Part shown: positions 11,706 through 21,586 of the stretch, in pieces
Numbering within the stretch: position 1 is the stretch's first letter
Layout of the letters: the number at the start of each line of letters is the position of its first letter
DNA from: Adiantum capillus-veneris
Lineage: Eukaryota > Streptophyta > Polypodiopsida > Polypodiales > Pteridaceae
Length of the DNA stretch: 64,000 bases
NCBI GenBank assembly: GCA_014529385.2
Contig: CM043959.1
Span: 64,059,753-64,123,752, forward strand
Direction: 5' to 3'
Translations under genes and position numbers: made by a program
Notes under the pieces: model-generated
Told to the model about the DNA's origin: nothing
The model's database searches: none
The model's input: the letters and a program-made list of their open reading frames with translations, nothing else

Positions 11706-12517
11706 TATGATCCTTAGAGGGTGAGTGACCTAGTGCGTATTTAGAGAGTTTTTTTCTAAGATCTTCCTTTCATTCCGTTACTAGTGAAGCAGCTAGTAGT
11801 GTTTGGTAGAGTCTAGAAGTCAAGGACTTGCTAGATCTATTCTTGAGAGGTAAAGAGTGTTGTGAGTATGATAGCCAAAAGCATTTCATTCTCCAATTTT
11901 CTCTATGCTTTCAGAGTGCTTTTCCGTTTTCCGTTGTGACTTTATTTTGTACCGTTTTGTTACTTTTTGTTTCATGTTTCCATTCAGTACTTAGGAGTAG
12001 GATAAGTAGAAACTACCACCATCAAATTTGGGCTAAAAGATTGAGGGAAAAAAGGGTGAAAACCATATTTTGGCAAAAACGCCCATAACTCTGAAATTCT
12101 AAAAATTTGATGGTAGAGACCTCAAAAGTGATCCAAATTTTTGAATTTGGATCAAAGGCATCAACATACTCTCTAGAAGCCCATTATAGATATAAAATTG
12201 AGATTTTGGGATCCAAATTCAAAAAGGGGTAAGATTTGGTATCTATAGGGGATACAGAACCTACAAAAAATTCATGAAAAAATACTGCCAAACCTTTTTG
12301 ATATTTGGGCTTGATATTTGACAAGTACATCCCTCATATCATTTAGAACAACTTTTCCAAAAGGCACCATGTAAAAAAATTGAAAAAAGCTGGTCAAAAT
12401 AGCCAAATACAAAAACTAGTCAAAAATCTTAGGACAGACAAAAAAACTTGATTTTGAATGACAAAAACTAGTCCAAATCCCAAACTTTTGATACAATATT
12501 ATCTAGTAAACATGCTG

Positions 12518-12821
12518 ATCCTGATGGTACCAAGAAACGTTAGTTTGGCTTCCAAACATGGATCGCGATCCATGTACCTCATGAAAATATTTTGAACATT
12601 TTTTGGTTGAGATTTAAGCAGTATGTAGCTGAGACATAGATAAACACTTTTCCCAAAAGAACCAAATGCATCCTGATGGTACCAAGAAACGTTAGTTTGG
12701 ATTCCAAACATGGATCGCGATCCATGTACCTCATGAAAATATTTTGAACATTTTTTGGCTGAGATTTAAACAGTATGTAGCTGAGACATAGATAAACACT
12801 TTTCCCAAAAGAACCAAATGC
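12518..12821 (+). repeat. 152-bp tandem duplication in B leader
   Basis: Unit 1 (12518-12669) and unit 2 (12670-12821) are nearly identical; the differences I see are C/A in GGCTTCC/GGATTCC, T/C in GGTTGAG/GGCTGAG, and G/A in AAGCAG/AACAG-type positions. Each unit starts ATCCTGATGGTACC and carries one copy of the 20-bp palindrome. A third partial copy is near 13526-13586. Confidence 0.9.
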
Positions 12822-13981
12822 AAAAAAGTTGTGAAAAGTGGTCCAAAGAGCCAAAAATAGAACATTGTCAAAACTATCATATCAAACTGTAGAAGTCAGT
12901 TTTGGTTGGGCAAAATTGATCCAAATATAAAAATTCTTGGTGAGTAAGCTACAAACATCATAGGCTATAAGCACACCAAAATTTCAAGTCCAAAAGTAGT
13001 GGAACATGGATCGCGATCCATATAACTTGGAGAATTTTTGGACAAAAAATGTTTCCAGCTTATAGCAGAAACCATTGTGAACAAAAGTCCCCAAAGAATT
13101 TTTGTCAAAAAAGTTCAAAAAGTTGGTGAAAAGAGCCAAAAATAGTGCAAGGTAAAAACCCTAAAATAGACCGAGGGATTGAGTTTTGCCTACCCTAAAC
13201 AAGTCCAAATCACACAAAAACCACATAACTACCATCAGGAGACCAAGGGAAAGCTCTGTGCCAACTTTCAGTACCTTCTGACACATAGGTACATGGATCA
13301 CGATCCATGTTCCTTTGTCACAAACTGATACCATATTTGCACCATAGCTAGAGCACATCACAAGGAGTCTAGTGGTCTTTTCAAAACTGAATTTGGATAC
13401 AAAAAACCAAACCAACAGCCCAAAACTGCCAAGTACTCTGACAAAGTGCCAAAATTGACCTAACCTTCAATCGAGAGGTCCATTTTCAAAAATTTTGATA
13501 CCATAGGACCTCCTAATCATGCTGATTCTGATGGTACCAAAAGAAGTCAATTTGGGCTCCAAACATGGATCGCGATCCATGTACCCGTAGTGACAGCTTG
13601 ACTTGAAACTTCCTAGATCAGTAGTGCATACACAAGGAAGCATATCCCCAAGTCCAGTTTTGGAAAAAATTGAGCAAATTTGGGTCAAAAGAGAGCAAAA
13701 CAGGTGATAGACTGAAAACTGTAGTACAGACCTAGTGCTGGCCATTTGACCTGTCAAACCAATTCCAAATTCAAAAGGATTTGAGATTTAGCTTGTGGAC
13801 ATAGAGTGCAACAAGCTACCAAGAGGACAAGTCCACATGTGGTTGAACATGGATCACGATCCATGTACCTTAACCTCAAAATTTGATGAAAATTGGTATA
13901 AGGCTTGCATATGACCTTGTCTACACACAGTCAAAATTTAGAGAATTTTTTTTTGACAGGAACATGGATCGCGATCCACGT
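12556..13981. repeat. Seven copies of a 20-bp palindrome, ACATGGATCGCGATCCATGT
   Basis: Copies lie at 12556-12575, 12708-12727, 13004-13023, 13291-13310, 13563-13582, 13847-13866 and 13962-13981. Three are perfect 20-bp palindromes (first, second, fifth). The third differs at its right end. The fourth and sixth have CA for CG in the centre. The seventh has CACGT for CATGT. Several are followed by ACC. Only the first two belong to an obvious larger duplication; spacing is otherwise irregular (95-296 bp) and flanks differ. In RNA each could fold as a hairpin or pair between molecules. The function is not known. Confidence 0.93.
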
Positions 13982-14410
13982 ACCTCTCAGCATAGTGGGG
14001 GTATCTGACTTGGTTATCTTATAGACATACTTGAGGACATCCCAAATCTCAAGTTTGAGCTGAAAATACCTTCTAGAGACCAAGATACAAGCCAAAGTTC
14101 TTGTGTTCTGGTTCTGAAATTGTTTTGAGTGCTGTTTCAAGTGTAGTTCACTAAAAGTGCTCTAACTTTTGATATACAACTCCAAATTGAGTCAGGTATA
14201 GCCAAGAAGAAAGCTTGTGGGCAATAGCACTTTTCTAGGTTTTCTAAATCCAAACTTTTAGGGTACCCCAAGACTAGTTTCTAGAAACCAAAAAAGTCAC
14301 AAATTCTTGACTTTTGAGAGACTTGACCAAGGGCAAAAAGAGATAAGTTGCACTAAGCCAAAATCAGCTTGTCAAGGATTATCTTGAGAGTTTTGAGTGA
14401 GCCTTAACCA

Positions 14411-15598
14411 TGACAAATCATCCACCAGCAGGGTTCTCTACTCCACTTGGAGACATGAAAAACGCAAGAAACACTACAATGCCTTCAACAAAGGGATTGA
14501 GAGAATACATAGAGAAGGGGACCTCCTCTGATCAACAAACCAGACGTGAGATTCATTAGAACCAATGAAACCATGCAAGTTCTGACAGATTATGCTCATG
14601 ATGGCATATACAGTTTCACAGACGGGGAGCCATACATCTTCTACAGGTGTGTAGAACTCAATGCAAGGGAGTTGACCACCCATAAGAACCTCTATGCATT
14701 CACGTATACAGATGCCAGTGGATTGCAAGTTTTGATGGTAGATAAGTATGGACGTGAGTACAAACTTGTTGATCCAATTGACTTAGAATGATACACTTAC
14801 AAGGGTACTCCGATCTCTACCTACTTTCAGTCAAAATTGATGCCAGGCGACATATCAGAGAGGATTCCATCGATATTTTCTCCAAGACAAGAGGAGAGAG
14901 TGAGAAACATCTTTCCAAGAGACCGCAAATTGGTTTGACTAGTGAGTGAACCACAACGATTAAGACCATATCAAGTGGCTCAATGTGTGAAGACAAAGTA
15001 CAACGGGACAGGGGATCCATATGCCCATGTTTGGCTCTTCAAACAAGTTTTGAGAGTTGAACAGATTGCAGATTTCCATACTTAGTACGAGGGATTTGGA
15101 TTGACATTAGAAGGAAAATCCTTGAGTTGGTTCCAACCACTAAACATAGATTATTTCCCAAACACAGCACAACTCTTACAAGAGTTTCTGGAGGAGTTCT
15201 CAAAACGAGGAATCAAACATAGCACGGTGTCCCAAATCTACACTTTCAAACAGAACAATAATGAAATAGTGAAGGACGCTCTGCTTCGCTTCAAACAATA
15301 CATTGATAGATGTTCTGTGAGAGAGTTGCAGCAAGAGGTGAGATTATCAGTTCTCTTCATAGAGGGATTGAGGAATGAAACTCTAAAAAAGGACCTGCAT
15401 TTGAAAGGATGCACGACGTTTGAGCAAGTCACTAGAGAAGCTCTATATCTAGTTGACAATTACAACTCCCACGGAGAGGTGAGTGAAGATATAGATAACA
15501 TGACTAGGAGCATCTCATCTTCGAAGAGCGAATCAACAACAAAGAAGGATGTTCAAACTCCTTGGGAACCAATCATTGAACAAGTGGTCACGGGGTGA
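14411..15598 (+). pseudogene. gag of element B (N-terminal domain and capsid-like region)
   Basis: The likely start is ATG 14411 ('MTNHPPAGFSTPLGDMK'). After a frame change an 81-codon block (14546-14788) reads as a compact, aromatic-rich domain ('YIFYRCVELNA', 'YAFTYTDASGLQVLMVDKYG') that I cannot name. Next comes a gypsy gag core: 'YNGTGDPYAHVWLFKQVLR' near 15000, 'FGLTLEGKSLSWFQPL', and at 15101-15598 'FLEEFSKRGIK', 'YIDRCSVRELQQEVRLSVLF' and 'EALYLVDNY', the usual layout of a plant retrotransposon gag. Stops at about 14556, 14789, 14937 and 15084 break it. It would form the virus-like particle in an active relative. Confidence 0.85.
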
Positions 15599-16901
15599 GT
15601 AGAAGAATAAACGAAGGCAACATACAAAACCTAAATGTATGATAGCCTCAATTGAGAATATGTAATACGTGTGGAGGGGATCATCCCACTCCATGGTGTA
15701 GCACTCAGCCAAAAATGCAACAAATGCTACGAAAACAACCACATCTTCTAAACAATGGGAGAGTAATAGTCAAAGTCTACACTCAATCAATGCATGTGCC
15801 ACACCCCATGAAAAACTAGTACTCCTTGGATACGAATACGCTCATGTTCATAGCCAATCAAGAGTATGGTTCAAAGAACAGTCTCACCAGGCAAGGACAA
15901 CCACTGGCTGGATCACCAGCTATGAAACAAGAAGGTCTATGCTATGAATGTGGAGGTGATCATTGCACACAAAGTTGTCCAAACAAGGGTACACAAATAG
16001 AACTATTTGTGTTTTGTGACGGTTGTGGAACCGACCACCTATGCCAACAGTGTGCTAAAAATCCAAACTACAAAGGGAAAGCAACAATGAATGTTGTAGG
16101 CATGATTTCTTCTTCAAGCGGATCCGAGCTAGAACCCGCCATTCCTTTAAACTTGATGACTCAAGCTCAAGCTCAAGAAGCTACTAAAAACACAATCGTT
16201 GAGGAGGAAATCGAGAACATTTCAGTGAGAACTTTCGGAAGAAGATCATGGAAAGGCAAATGAGACAAAATGAAATTGAAGAGGCTGAGGGAGAAAGCAG
16301 CTTTGGAAACTAAACTGAATCAAACAAGAGAGCATCTTAGACAGGATCAATAAAGGATCAAAAAGGAAAAGGACCTAAAGAGTCAAAGACTAACTCGGGA
16401 GGTTTAGTCTTGGTCGACAAAGTGTTTGAACCTTTGGATGCAATCTTGAAAGCTTATGATGGTAGGTTAAAGAAAAACCAAACCCAAGAGGATAGATGGC
16501 TAACGTATCCTCATCTAGGGTATGAAAAAGAGAGGTTGCAAATGTGTAAGGAGCTCATCTAGAAGGCCCAAGCTCTTATGGAACCACATGTTCCAGATGG
16601 TCCAAAAATGGAGGTGCTAGTCCGCGAAAAAATCCAGGAATTAGAAAGCCATGATATTGTAAACAAAGAGAAAGAGCCAGCATTTGAGGAACCTTTAGAT
16701 ACATGGGAAGTAGCCAATACCACAGATGGGGTGGGCTCACAAGCAGTGATGCCTATTCCAGAGGTAGAAGAATTGTGGCCATAATCCTTATGGGAATCGG
16801 TTAGAAACCGAAAATATGGTAGTGCTACCTTACATTCAACACCTATCCCTGAGATAAACATGGATCACAAATTTTTCCCAAGAGATATACAATGTTGGTA
16901 T
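15599..16901 (+). pseudogene. Nucleocapsid zinc knuckles and charged spacer of element B
   Basis: The frame at 15826-16260 contains two knuckle-like motifs, 'CYECGGDHCTQSC' and 'CDGCGTDHLCQQC', both CX2CX3HX4C and one residue shorter than the classical spacing. They are followed by 'MISSSSGSELEPAIP' and a charged linker. Element 1 has a matching but more decayed segment at 75-300. The linker continues to 'HSTPIPEI' and 'RDIQCWY', where element C is inserted. The frame resumes at 23294 with 'RDVGFVSSEE', matching element 1 without a gap. The short variant knuckle appears to be a family trait, because it occurs twice. Confidence 0.8.
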
Positions 16902-17164
16902 TGAAGCGGTCCGGGGCGGGCAACAAGAAGAGCAACCTCTAGACACCCTTCAAGGCTCCCGTGCTGCTCAATGGGGTTGGGGCACAACACAACACAAACC
17001 AAAACAACAAACCCCAAGCCAAATCCCAACTACACAAGGGGCACCACCTAGTTTAAGAGCGAACTACGACGCAAAAGAGAAGAATCGTTAGAGCAACCCA
17101 CAAACAAGCAAGGAATTTACACTAGCCCTAACACCAATGGAACACTCTCACACACTAAAAAACG

Positions 17165-17244
<80 letters not shown>

Positions 17245-17336
17245 TGCTCGGGCTGCTTTGAAGTGGATCGTTAATGATCAAGCAAACATAAATATATATA
17301 TGTAAGAAAGAGAGAGAAGGGGGAAGGGGGAAGGGG
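16902..17336 (-). repeat. Truncated 3' LTR of element C
   Basis: It matches 20578-21003, the last 430 bp of the 5' LTR, with few differences and a similar (GA)n tract. The join to protease lies in GGGGGAA repeats (about 17318-17337); the 5' LTR copy has the same AAGGGGG repeats at 20992-21003. This suggests a deletion or template switch between G-rich tracts. Confidence 0.9.
17168..17240 (+). repeat. (GA)n microsatellite in C 3' LTR
   Basis: About 36 GA units. The same tract in the 5' LTR copy is at 20838-20915 and slightly longer, so repeat length has drifted since insertion. Confidence 0.98.
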
Positions 17337-18914
17337 GTAACCATTTCCTTTGGTAGACATGACATAGAAATCCACTGTCTTCTTAATGCCAAAGGCCTCC
17401 ACAAAAACATTTTTACAAATGCCTACGCACCTAGCCTTGCTATTGTTTGCCATCTTGACCTTAATTTGAGGTGTCTCATGGATGTGCATGCCTAGTTTTT
17501 GCATGAGTCCCTCTGTCATGATGCAAATTTGTGCACCCCCATCCACTAGACCTTTCCTAACCAATCTCCCTTTTATGTAACAATCTAGCACAGGTGTAAT
17601 GTCCTCATTTATTTCAGCTTGTGCAATTTTTACAACAGGCACACTCTCTTTTACCTTTCTCCTAGTGCTAACTGCCCTTGTTAAATCCCTCCTAACTTGT
17701 GGACATAATGCAAGAAATTGAGGCCATGAGATATCAGGACCCTTACCTCTCATGTCTTCCAACAGGTTGTATGGAGCCATTCCATGTCCAAGAGGAAAGT
17801 CTTGGAGGTTGATACGACGTCGAGTCCTCTTAGCTTCCTTGGTCTCCTTTGCCTTATTTTCTCGTCCATGGTCACTTTGTGATGTAACTCCTTCTTTCTC
17901 CTTACCTTTCCCTCGGCCACGCTTAATGCCATTTGCTTCCATGTCAACCTCTCTTGAATTTGTCACCTCTACCACATGCACGTTTGGGTCTAGCAAAGGT
18001 GGAACTCCTTCCACTCCTTGTGGAGGTGGTCTTGGTCCATTTGGCCTTTGTAGAAGCCTTGGTTGTTGACCAGCTCCTTCTCCTGCATTCATCACTGGGT
18101 AATTCAAGTTAGGTCTCCCTGGCTCGCCACGGGGTCAAGGACAATTATACATCCCATGTCCAGATTCTCCGCAATTCCAACATTGCAAGACTCTCCTAGT
18201 TCGTGGCTCTCTCTCTTCTGACTTCTTTGCTTGTCCCTTTGGACCTACAACTTGTGTAAGGTGAATTGACAGGCTGATTAAAGATTCAATTAACTTCTCA
18301 ATCACTTCAGCCGTTATCTCAGGAAGCTCCCTAGATGTTGATGCTTGTGACTTACCTTTGGGTCTAAGACCTTCTATTCGAACCTCTCTCCTTAAGCACT
18401 TGAGTTTCCTATAATTCTCAGCAGCCCTAGATTCAACTGTATCAAAAGTAGCAGGTGCACCCGCCTCAACTTTTATCTTAAGGTCAGGAAAGAGTCCGGC
18501 TATAAACCTCTCCTTCTTTAAGAATTCTACACCATCACCAGGGTTAGCAACATTTCGTATCCATAGAGCCCAAAGACGTAGAAACTCTTGCTTGTACAAG
18601 TAGTAGTCATCTAAGTCTTTTTTCTTATGAGAAACAATGTCTTGCCATAGTTTTTGAGTGTTTTGGGGATCAAAGAAGTATCTCTTAAAACGATTCAAAA
18701 CTTCTGTGTAATTCCCCTTAACTTCCTCAGGCAAAGAGTCAAACCAAGTACTAGCATCTTTCCTAAGGACCACCTCAAACATTTCTAGTTCTTGATCGGT
18801 TACTATCCTCTTGATACGGCAAGAAATCTTGAAATTTGCTAAAAATAATTCAGCATCCTCTCCAGGCTCTCCAAAGAAAAGAGGATATCCAGACATTTGG
18901 CGTTGGCTCTCCAT
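17337..18914 (-). pseudogene. gag and protease of element C, one in-frame TGA, 3' truncated
   Basis: gag starts at ATG 18914 ('MESQRQMSGYPLFFGEPGED') with a typical retrotransposon gag core ('DASTWFDSLPEEVKGNY', 'DDYYLYKQEFLRLWAL', 'ERFIAGLFPDLKIKV') and a classical CX2CX4HX4C knuckle 'CWNCGESGHGMYNC' near 18140-18180. A TGA at 18137-18135 follows; the same frame then stays open to the truncation through a Pro/Lys-rich linker and an aspartic protease with 'GLVDGGAQICIM' (DGGA codons at 17543-17532). The frame runs out at 'MSTKGNG', where a G-rich tract joins it to LTR sequence. The single stop may be a mutation or a readthrough site. No RT is left. Confidence 0.9.
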
Positions 18915-18963
18915 TATTATGAAAGATTACAACACGAGTTACAATAAGGGATACAATAGAGAT

Positions 18964-19422
18964 TTAGAACCACTCGCCTGCAAATGAAGAAGTAAGAAAA
19001 TACCACTCTAGGTTTTCTTCTTTAGCTATCCAAGCTTCAATGAGGTCTCGATTTTTTTGATCAAAACAAAAAGGTAGACTATTGATGAGCTCTAAGAAGG
19101 GTTGAAATTCTTCAAAGCTAAGGCGATAAACAGAAATCTCTAGAACTTCATTTTCTGGATCCAAAAGAGCAACCACGTCCCAAGTGATAAATTGCACTTG
19201 CTCTACAATTCCCAATGCACAAGCGATTTGTATAAAAACTAGATCTTCATGCTCGTCGAAGGCCGTGAGAAAGTAGCAATTGACTAGGAGCTCCTTTCCT
19301 TCGAGTTCCACACAGTCGGAGTGAGGCAACCTTCTCACAATTTCATAAAGAACATCCTCATCAAGTCCAATCAAGTTTGCAAGATATAAAGACTCCACTT
19401 GTGCTACAAAATTCCTAGACAA
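18964..19422 (-). CDS. Unknown ORF ahead of gag in element C (copy 2)
   Basis: 152 codons, uninterrupted. Order of segments: 'LYLANLIGLDEDVLYEIVRRLPH', 'ELLVNCYFLTAFDEHEDLVFIQIACALGIVEQVQF', an acidic stretch 'ALLDPENEVLEISVYRLSFEEF', and 'INSLPFCFDQKNRDLIEAWIAKEE'. It is a diverged paralogue of 19469-20014 without the Cys-rich N-terminus, and ends 50 bp before gag. That both frames remain open while the rest of the neighbourhood is full of stops suggests recent activity or selection in the element. I do not recognise the family. Confidence 0.7.
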   Translation of the reverse strand: MSRNFVAQVESLYLANLIGLDEDVLYEIVRRLPHSDCVELEGKELLVNCYFLTAFDEHEDLVFIQIACALGIVEQVQFITWDVVALLDPENEVLEISVYRLSFEEFQPFLELINSLPFCFDQKNRDLIEAWIAKEENLEWYFLTSSFAGEWF

Positions 19423-19468
19423 AAACTCCTTAGGATTATGGTTAAATCATTCAAAAGCATAAAGAGAT

Positions 19469-20014
19469 TTACAATGTCTCTATGAACAAAGTGTCATAGA
19501 AAGTAGAGAAGGATGAGAATTTATACAAATTTTCAATCTTTTCTATGCTCTCTTTATTAAGACAAGCTCTGAATAGCTCCCTATCTCCTTTGTTGAAAGC
19601 GAAAGGAAGACTATTAATAAAACACAAATGAGGGAAAAATTCACCAAATGTGAGTCTATGAAGCATGAACTCTGGCCGCAAGTTTCCTGAAGAGTCTTCC
19701 TCGATGGTGAAATGCACTCGCCAAATGCCAAATTTCACTCTATTTACCAATCTTAGGGCACACACTAGTTGGATGAATGCGCGGTCTTTCTTAGTGCCCA
19801 ACAACAAGAGGAAAATGGAATCCACGCGTAGGACCTTTCGTCTTAACTTCACCACCCTCTTGTTATGAGGGAGACGCCTTACTACTTGCTCCTGCAACTC
19901 AATTGGTAATAGAGCTATATCTCTAAGGATTGACCTTTCACTGCACACACATTCCCTGTTAGAACAAATTATCTTTTTTTGTTTCTTGTAACAACTTGGA
20001 CAAAGAAAAAACAA
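19469..20014 (-). CDS. Unknown ORF ahead of gag in element C (copy 1)
   Basis: 181 codons, open from Met to stop. The N-terminus carries Cys pairs ('CPSCYKKQKKIICSNRECVC'), then 'LPIELQEQVVRRLPH', a hydrophobic segment 'FLLLLGTKKDRAFIQLVCALRLVNRVKF', and a C-terminal part 'HRLTFGEFFPHLCFINSLPFAF'. It is clearly related to the next ORF (18964-19422), sharing 'VRRLPH', 'FIQ(L/I)(V/A)CAL', '(Y/H)RL(T/S)F(G/E)EF' and 'INSLPF'. It lies between PBS and gag, where Ogre/Tat-lineage elements are known to carry an extra ORF1 of unknown role. The 'LPIELQEQVVRRLP' stretch superficially resembles the start of an F-box, but that is only a guess. The bases 20015-20556 upstream hold a 72-codon frame (20049-20267) of doubtful meaning. 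Confidence 0.7.
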   Translation of the reverse strand: MFFLCPSCYKKQKKIICSNRECVCSERSILRDIALLPIELQEQVVRRLPHNKRVVKLRRKVLRVDSIFLLLLGTKKDRAFIQLVCALRLVNRVKFGIWRVHFTIEEDSSGNLRPEFMLHRLTFGEFFPHLCFINSLPFAFNKGDRELFRACLNKESIEKIENLYKFSSFSTFYDTLFIETL

Positions 20015-20556
20015 GCATACACACTATTTTGCCGGGCTGCACTTCATTTTAAAATAAAATGAACACATGTGCATCAAAAGAAGTGTGGTAGTTGATGAGA
20101 GGTAGAATGACAGGGTTTGGTGATGCAAGAATTTCTCCTACTCTTTGGGCACCAAACATGAACACCATTCGTTGTTGAAAATGGATCTTTCTACTAATTG
20201 CAACGTTTATTCTAATGTGTGGAGTAAAATGAAAGGGAAAAACCTCTATTCCTGGGCCATTATCCATGGCCTATGCATGTCCTAATGCTTAAAATAACAC
20301 AAAAATATAGACGTCCAAGCTAATATCGTGACTAATGAGAGGCAAAATAAAAGGATTTACCGAAGTGTTTATCTCGGATAACCTAAGAGGACCTAAAATT
20401 CTACGAATTACTCACTGAAATTGCAACTTAGTACTAACAATTATGTGTACCTTTTGCCTTGCAATGGGAATGAAGGGATCATACAAATTCTCGTGATTCA
20501 TGCAAGCTACTTGATTATGCTAAAGGTTGAGCCTTCACAAAACATACACAAGCCTG

Positions 20557-20574
20557 TCCTCCATGGGGGCAACA
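20557..20574 (-). other. Primer-binding site of element C
   Basis: On the minus strand TGTTGCCCCCATGGAGGA lies three bases after the LTR end. It differs from the PBS of element A by one base (TGG to TGT). The G to T change in the CCA-pairing triplet is probably a later mutation. Confidence 0.75.
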
Positions 20575-20834
20575 ATTTGAAGCGGTCCGGGGCGGGCAAC
20601 AAGAAGAGCAACCTCTAGACACCCTTCAAGGCTCCCGTGCTGCTCAATGGGCTGGGGCACAACACAACACAAACCAAAACAACAAACCCCCAGCCAAATC
20701 CCAACTACAGAAGGGGCACCACTTAGTTTAAGAGCGAACTAGGATGCAAAAGAGGAGAATCGTTAGAGCAACCCACAAACAAGCAAGGAATTTACACTAA
20801 CCCTAACACCAATGGAACACTCTCACACACTAAA

Positions 20835-20837
<3 letters not shown>

Positions 20838-20915
<78 letters not shown>
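20838..20915 (+). repeat. (GA)n microsatellite in C 5' LTR
   Basis: About 39 GA units, the partner of the tract at 17168-17240. Confidence 0.98.
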
Positions 20916-20918
<3 letters not shown>

Positions 20919-21577
20919 TGCTCGGGCTGCTTTGAAGTGTATCGTTCATGATCAAGCAAACATAAATATATATATGTAAGAAAGAGAGAGAAGGGGGAAG
21001 GGGGTGCTTGTTGCACTAATGCCTTCTTACAAATCTGTCATGACCAATCAAAGTGAGATTAGTATTTGTTCAACATAGCCTGAGTAAATTACACCACAAC
21101 ACATCACAAGAAAAAAGCCACTCCAATCACTGTCTTAAGGCCAGGGGAGTCCTCTCCACCCTGTCTCCCTCTTACAGCATGTGGGATTTTTGGCTAAATT
21201 GATAACAATACCCGGAGACAAGCTATCAAGAACTTAAATAAAACACCAAGACACTTACACATCATTATTGTCCATGACTTCACGTTGGAAGGGAGACAAG
21301 GTATCCATGCTTAGTCCAAATTGACCCTCCTTGATTCAGCAAATGTTGGGCTTACTCTAGTAGGAGAAATGATACATTTCCTACTCTCAATTTAATGATC
21401 ACTCTCTCTTACAATGGCATAGAGTTCCCTTGCTAATCACCCCTAATACAACACATACATATGCCTAATGCCAATGAGATTCCACTCAAGAGCTCCTTCT
21501 CAAGAGGTTGAGCTTGGCTTCTCAAGCTATAGCATAGTGCTCTTTCTTCTCCCCCCTTTTTGTGCTAGCTACACCCT

Positions 21578-21586
21578 CTTTTTATA
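21578..21586 (-). promoter_or_regulatory. TATA box in element C LTR
   Basis: TATAAAAAG on the minus strand lies about 1.7 kb into the LTR, comparable to the TATAAATA in the E LTRs. It would place R and U5 in the last kilobase. Confidence 0.5.

Larger units (their letters stand above)
11706..14410 (+). other. Long 5' leader of element B
   Basis: There are 2.7 kb between PBS and the first gag codon without a credible reading frame. The A-rich sequence contains a 152-bp tandem duplication and seven copies of a palindromic motif, listed separately. Reverse-strand open frames such as 12579-12854 and 13467-13757 arise because the repeated motif reads as 'MDRDPCLE' in one frame. They are not genes. 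Confidence 0.8.

Noticed and set aside
12556-13981. CRISPR-like array of short repeats
   Set aside because: Eukaryotic retrotransposon leader, irregular spacing, no cas genes; the repeats are palindromes in variable context.
12499-14140. Reverse-strand open frames with repeated 'YMDRDPCLE' or 'GTWI.IHVP' peptides
   Set aside because: They are the palindromic DNA motif read in different frames; no other coding signature.
19469-20014. Naming the upstream ORF of element C as an F-box gene
   Set aside because: Only a short 'LP..L...VVRRLP' resemblance; the rest does not fit, so it is left as unknown.
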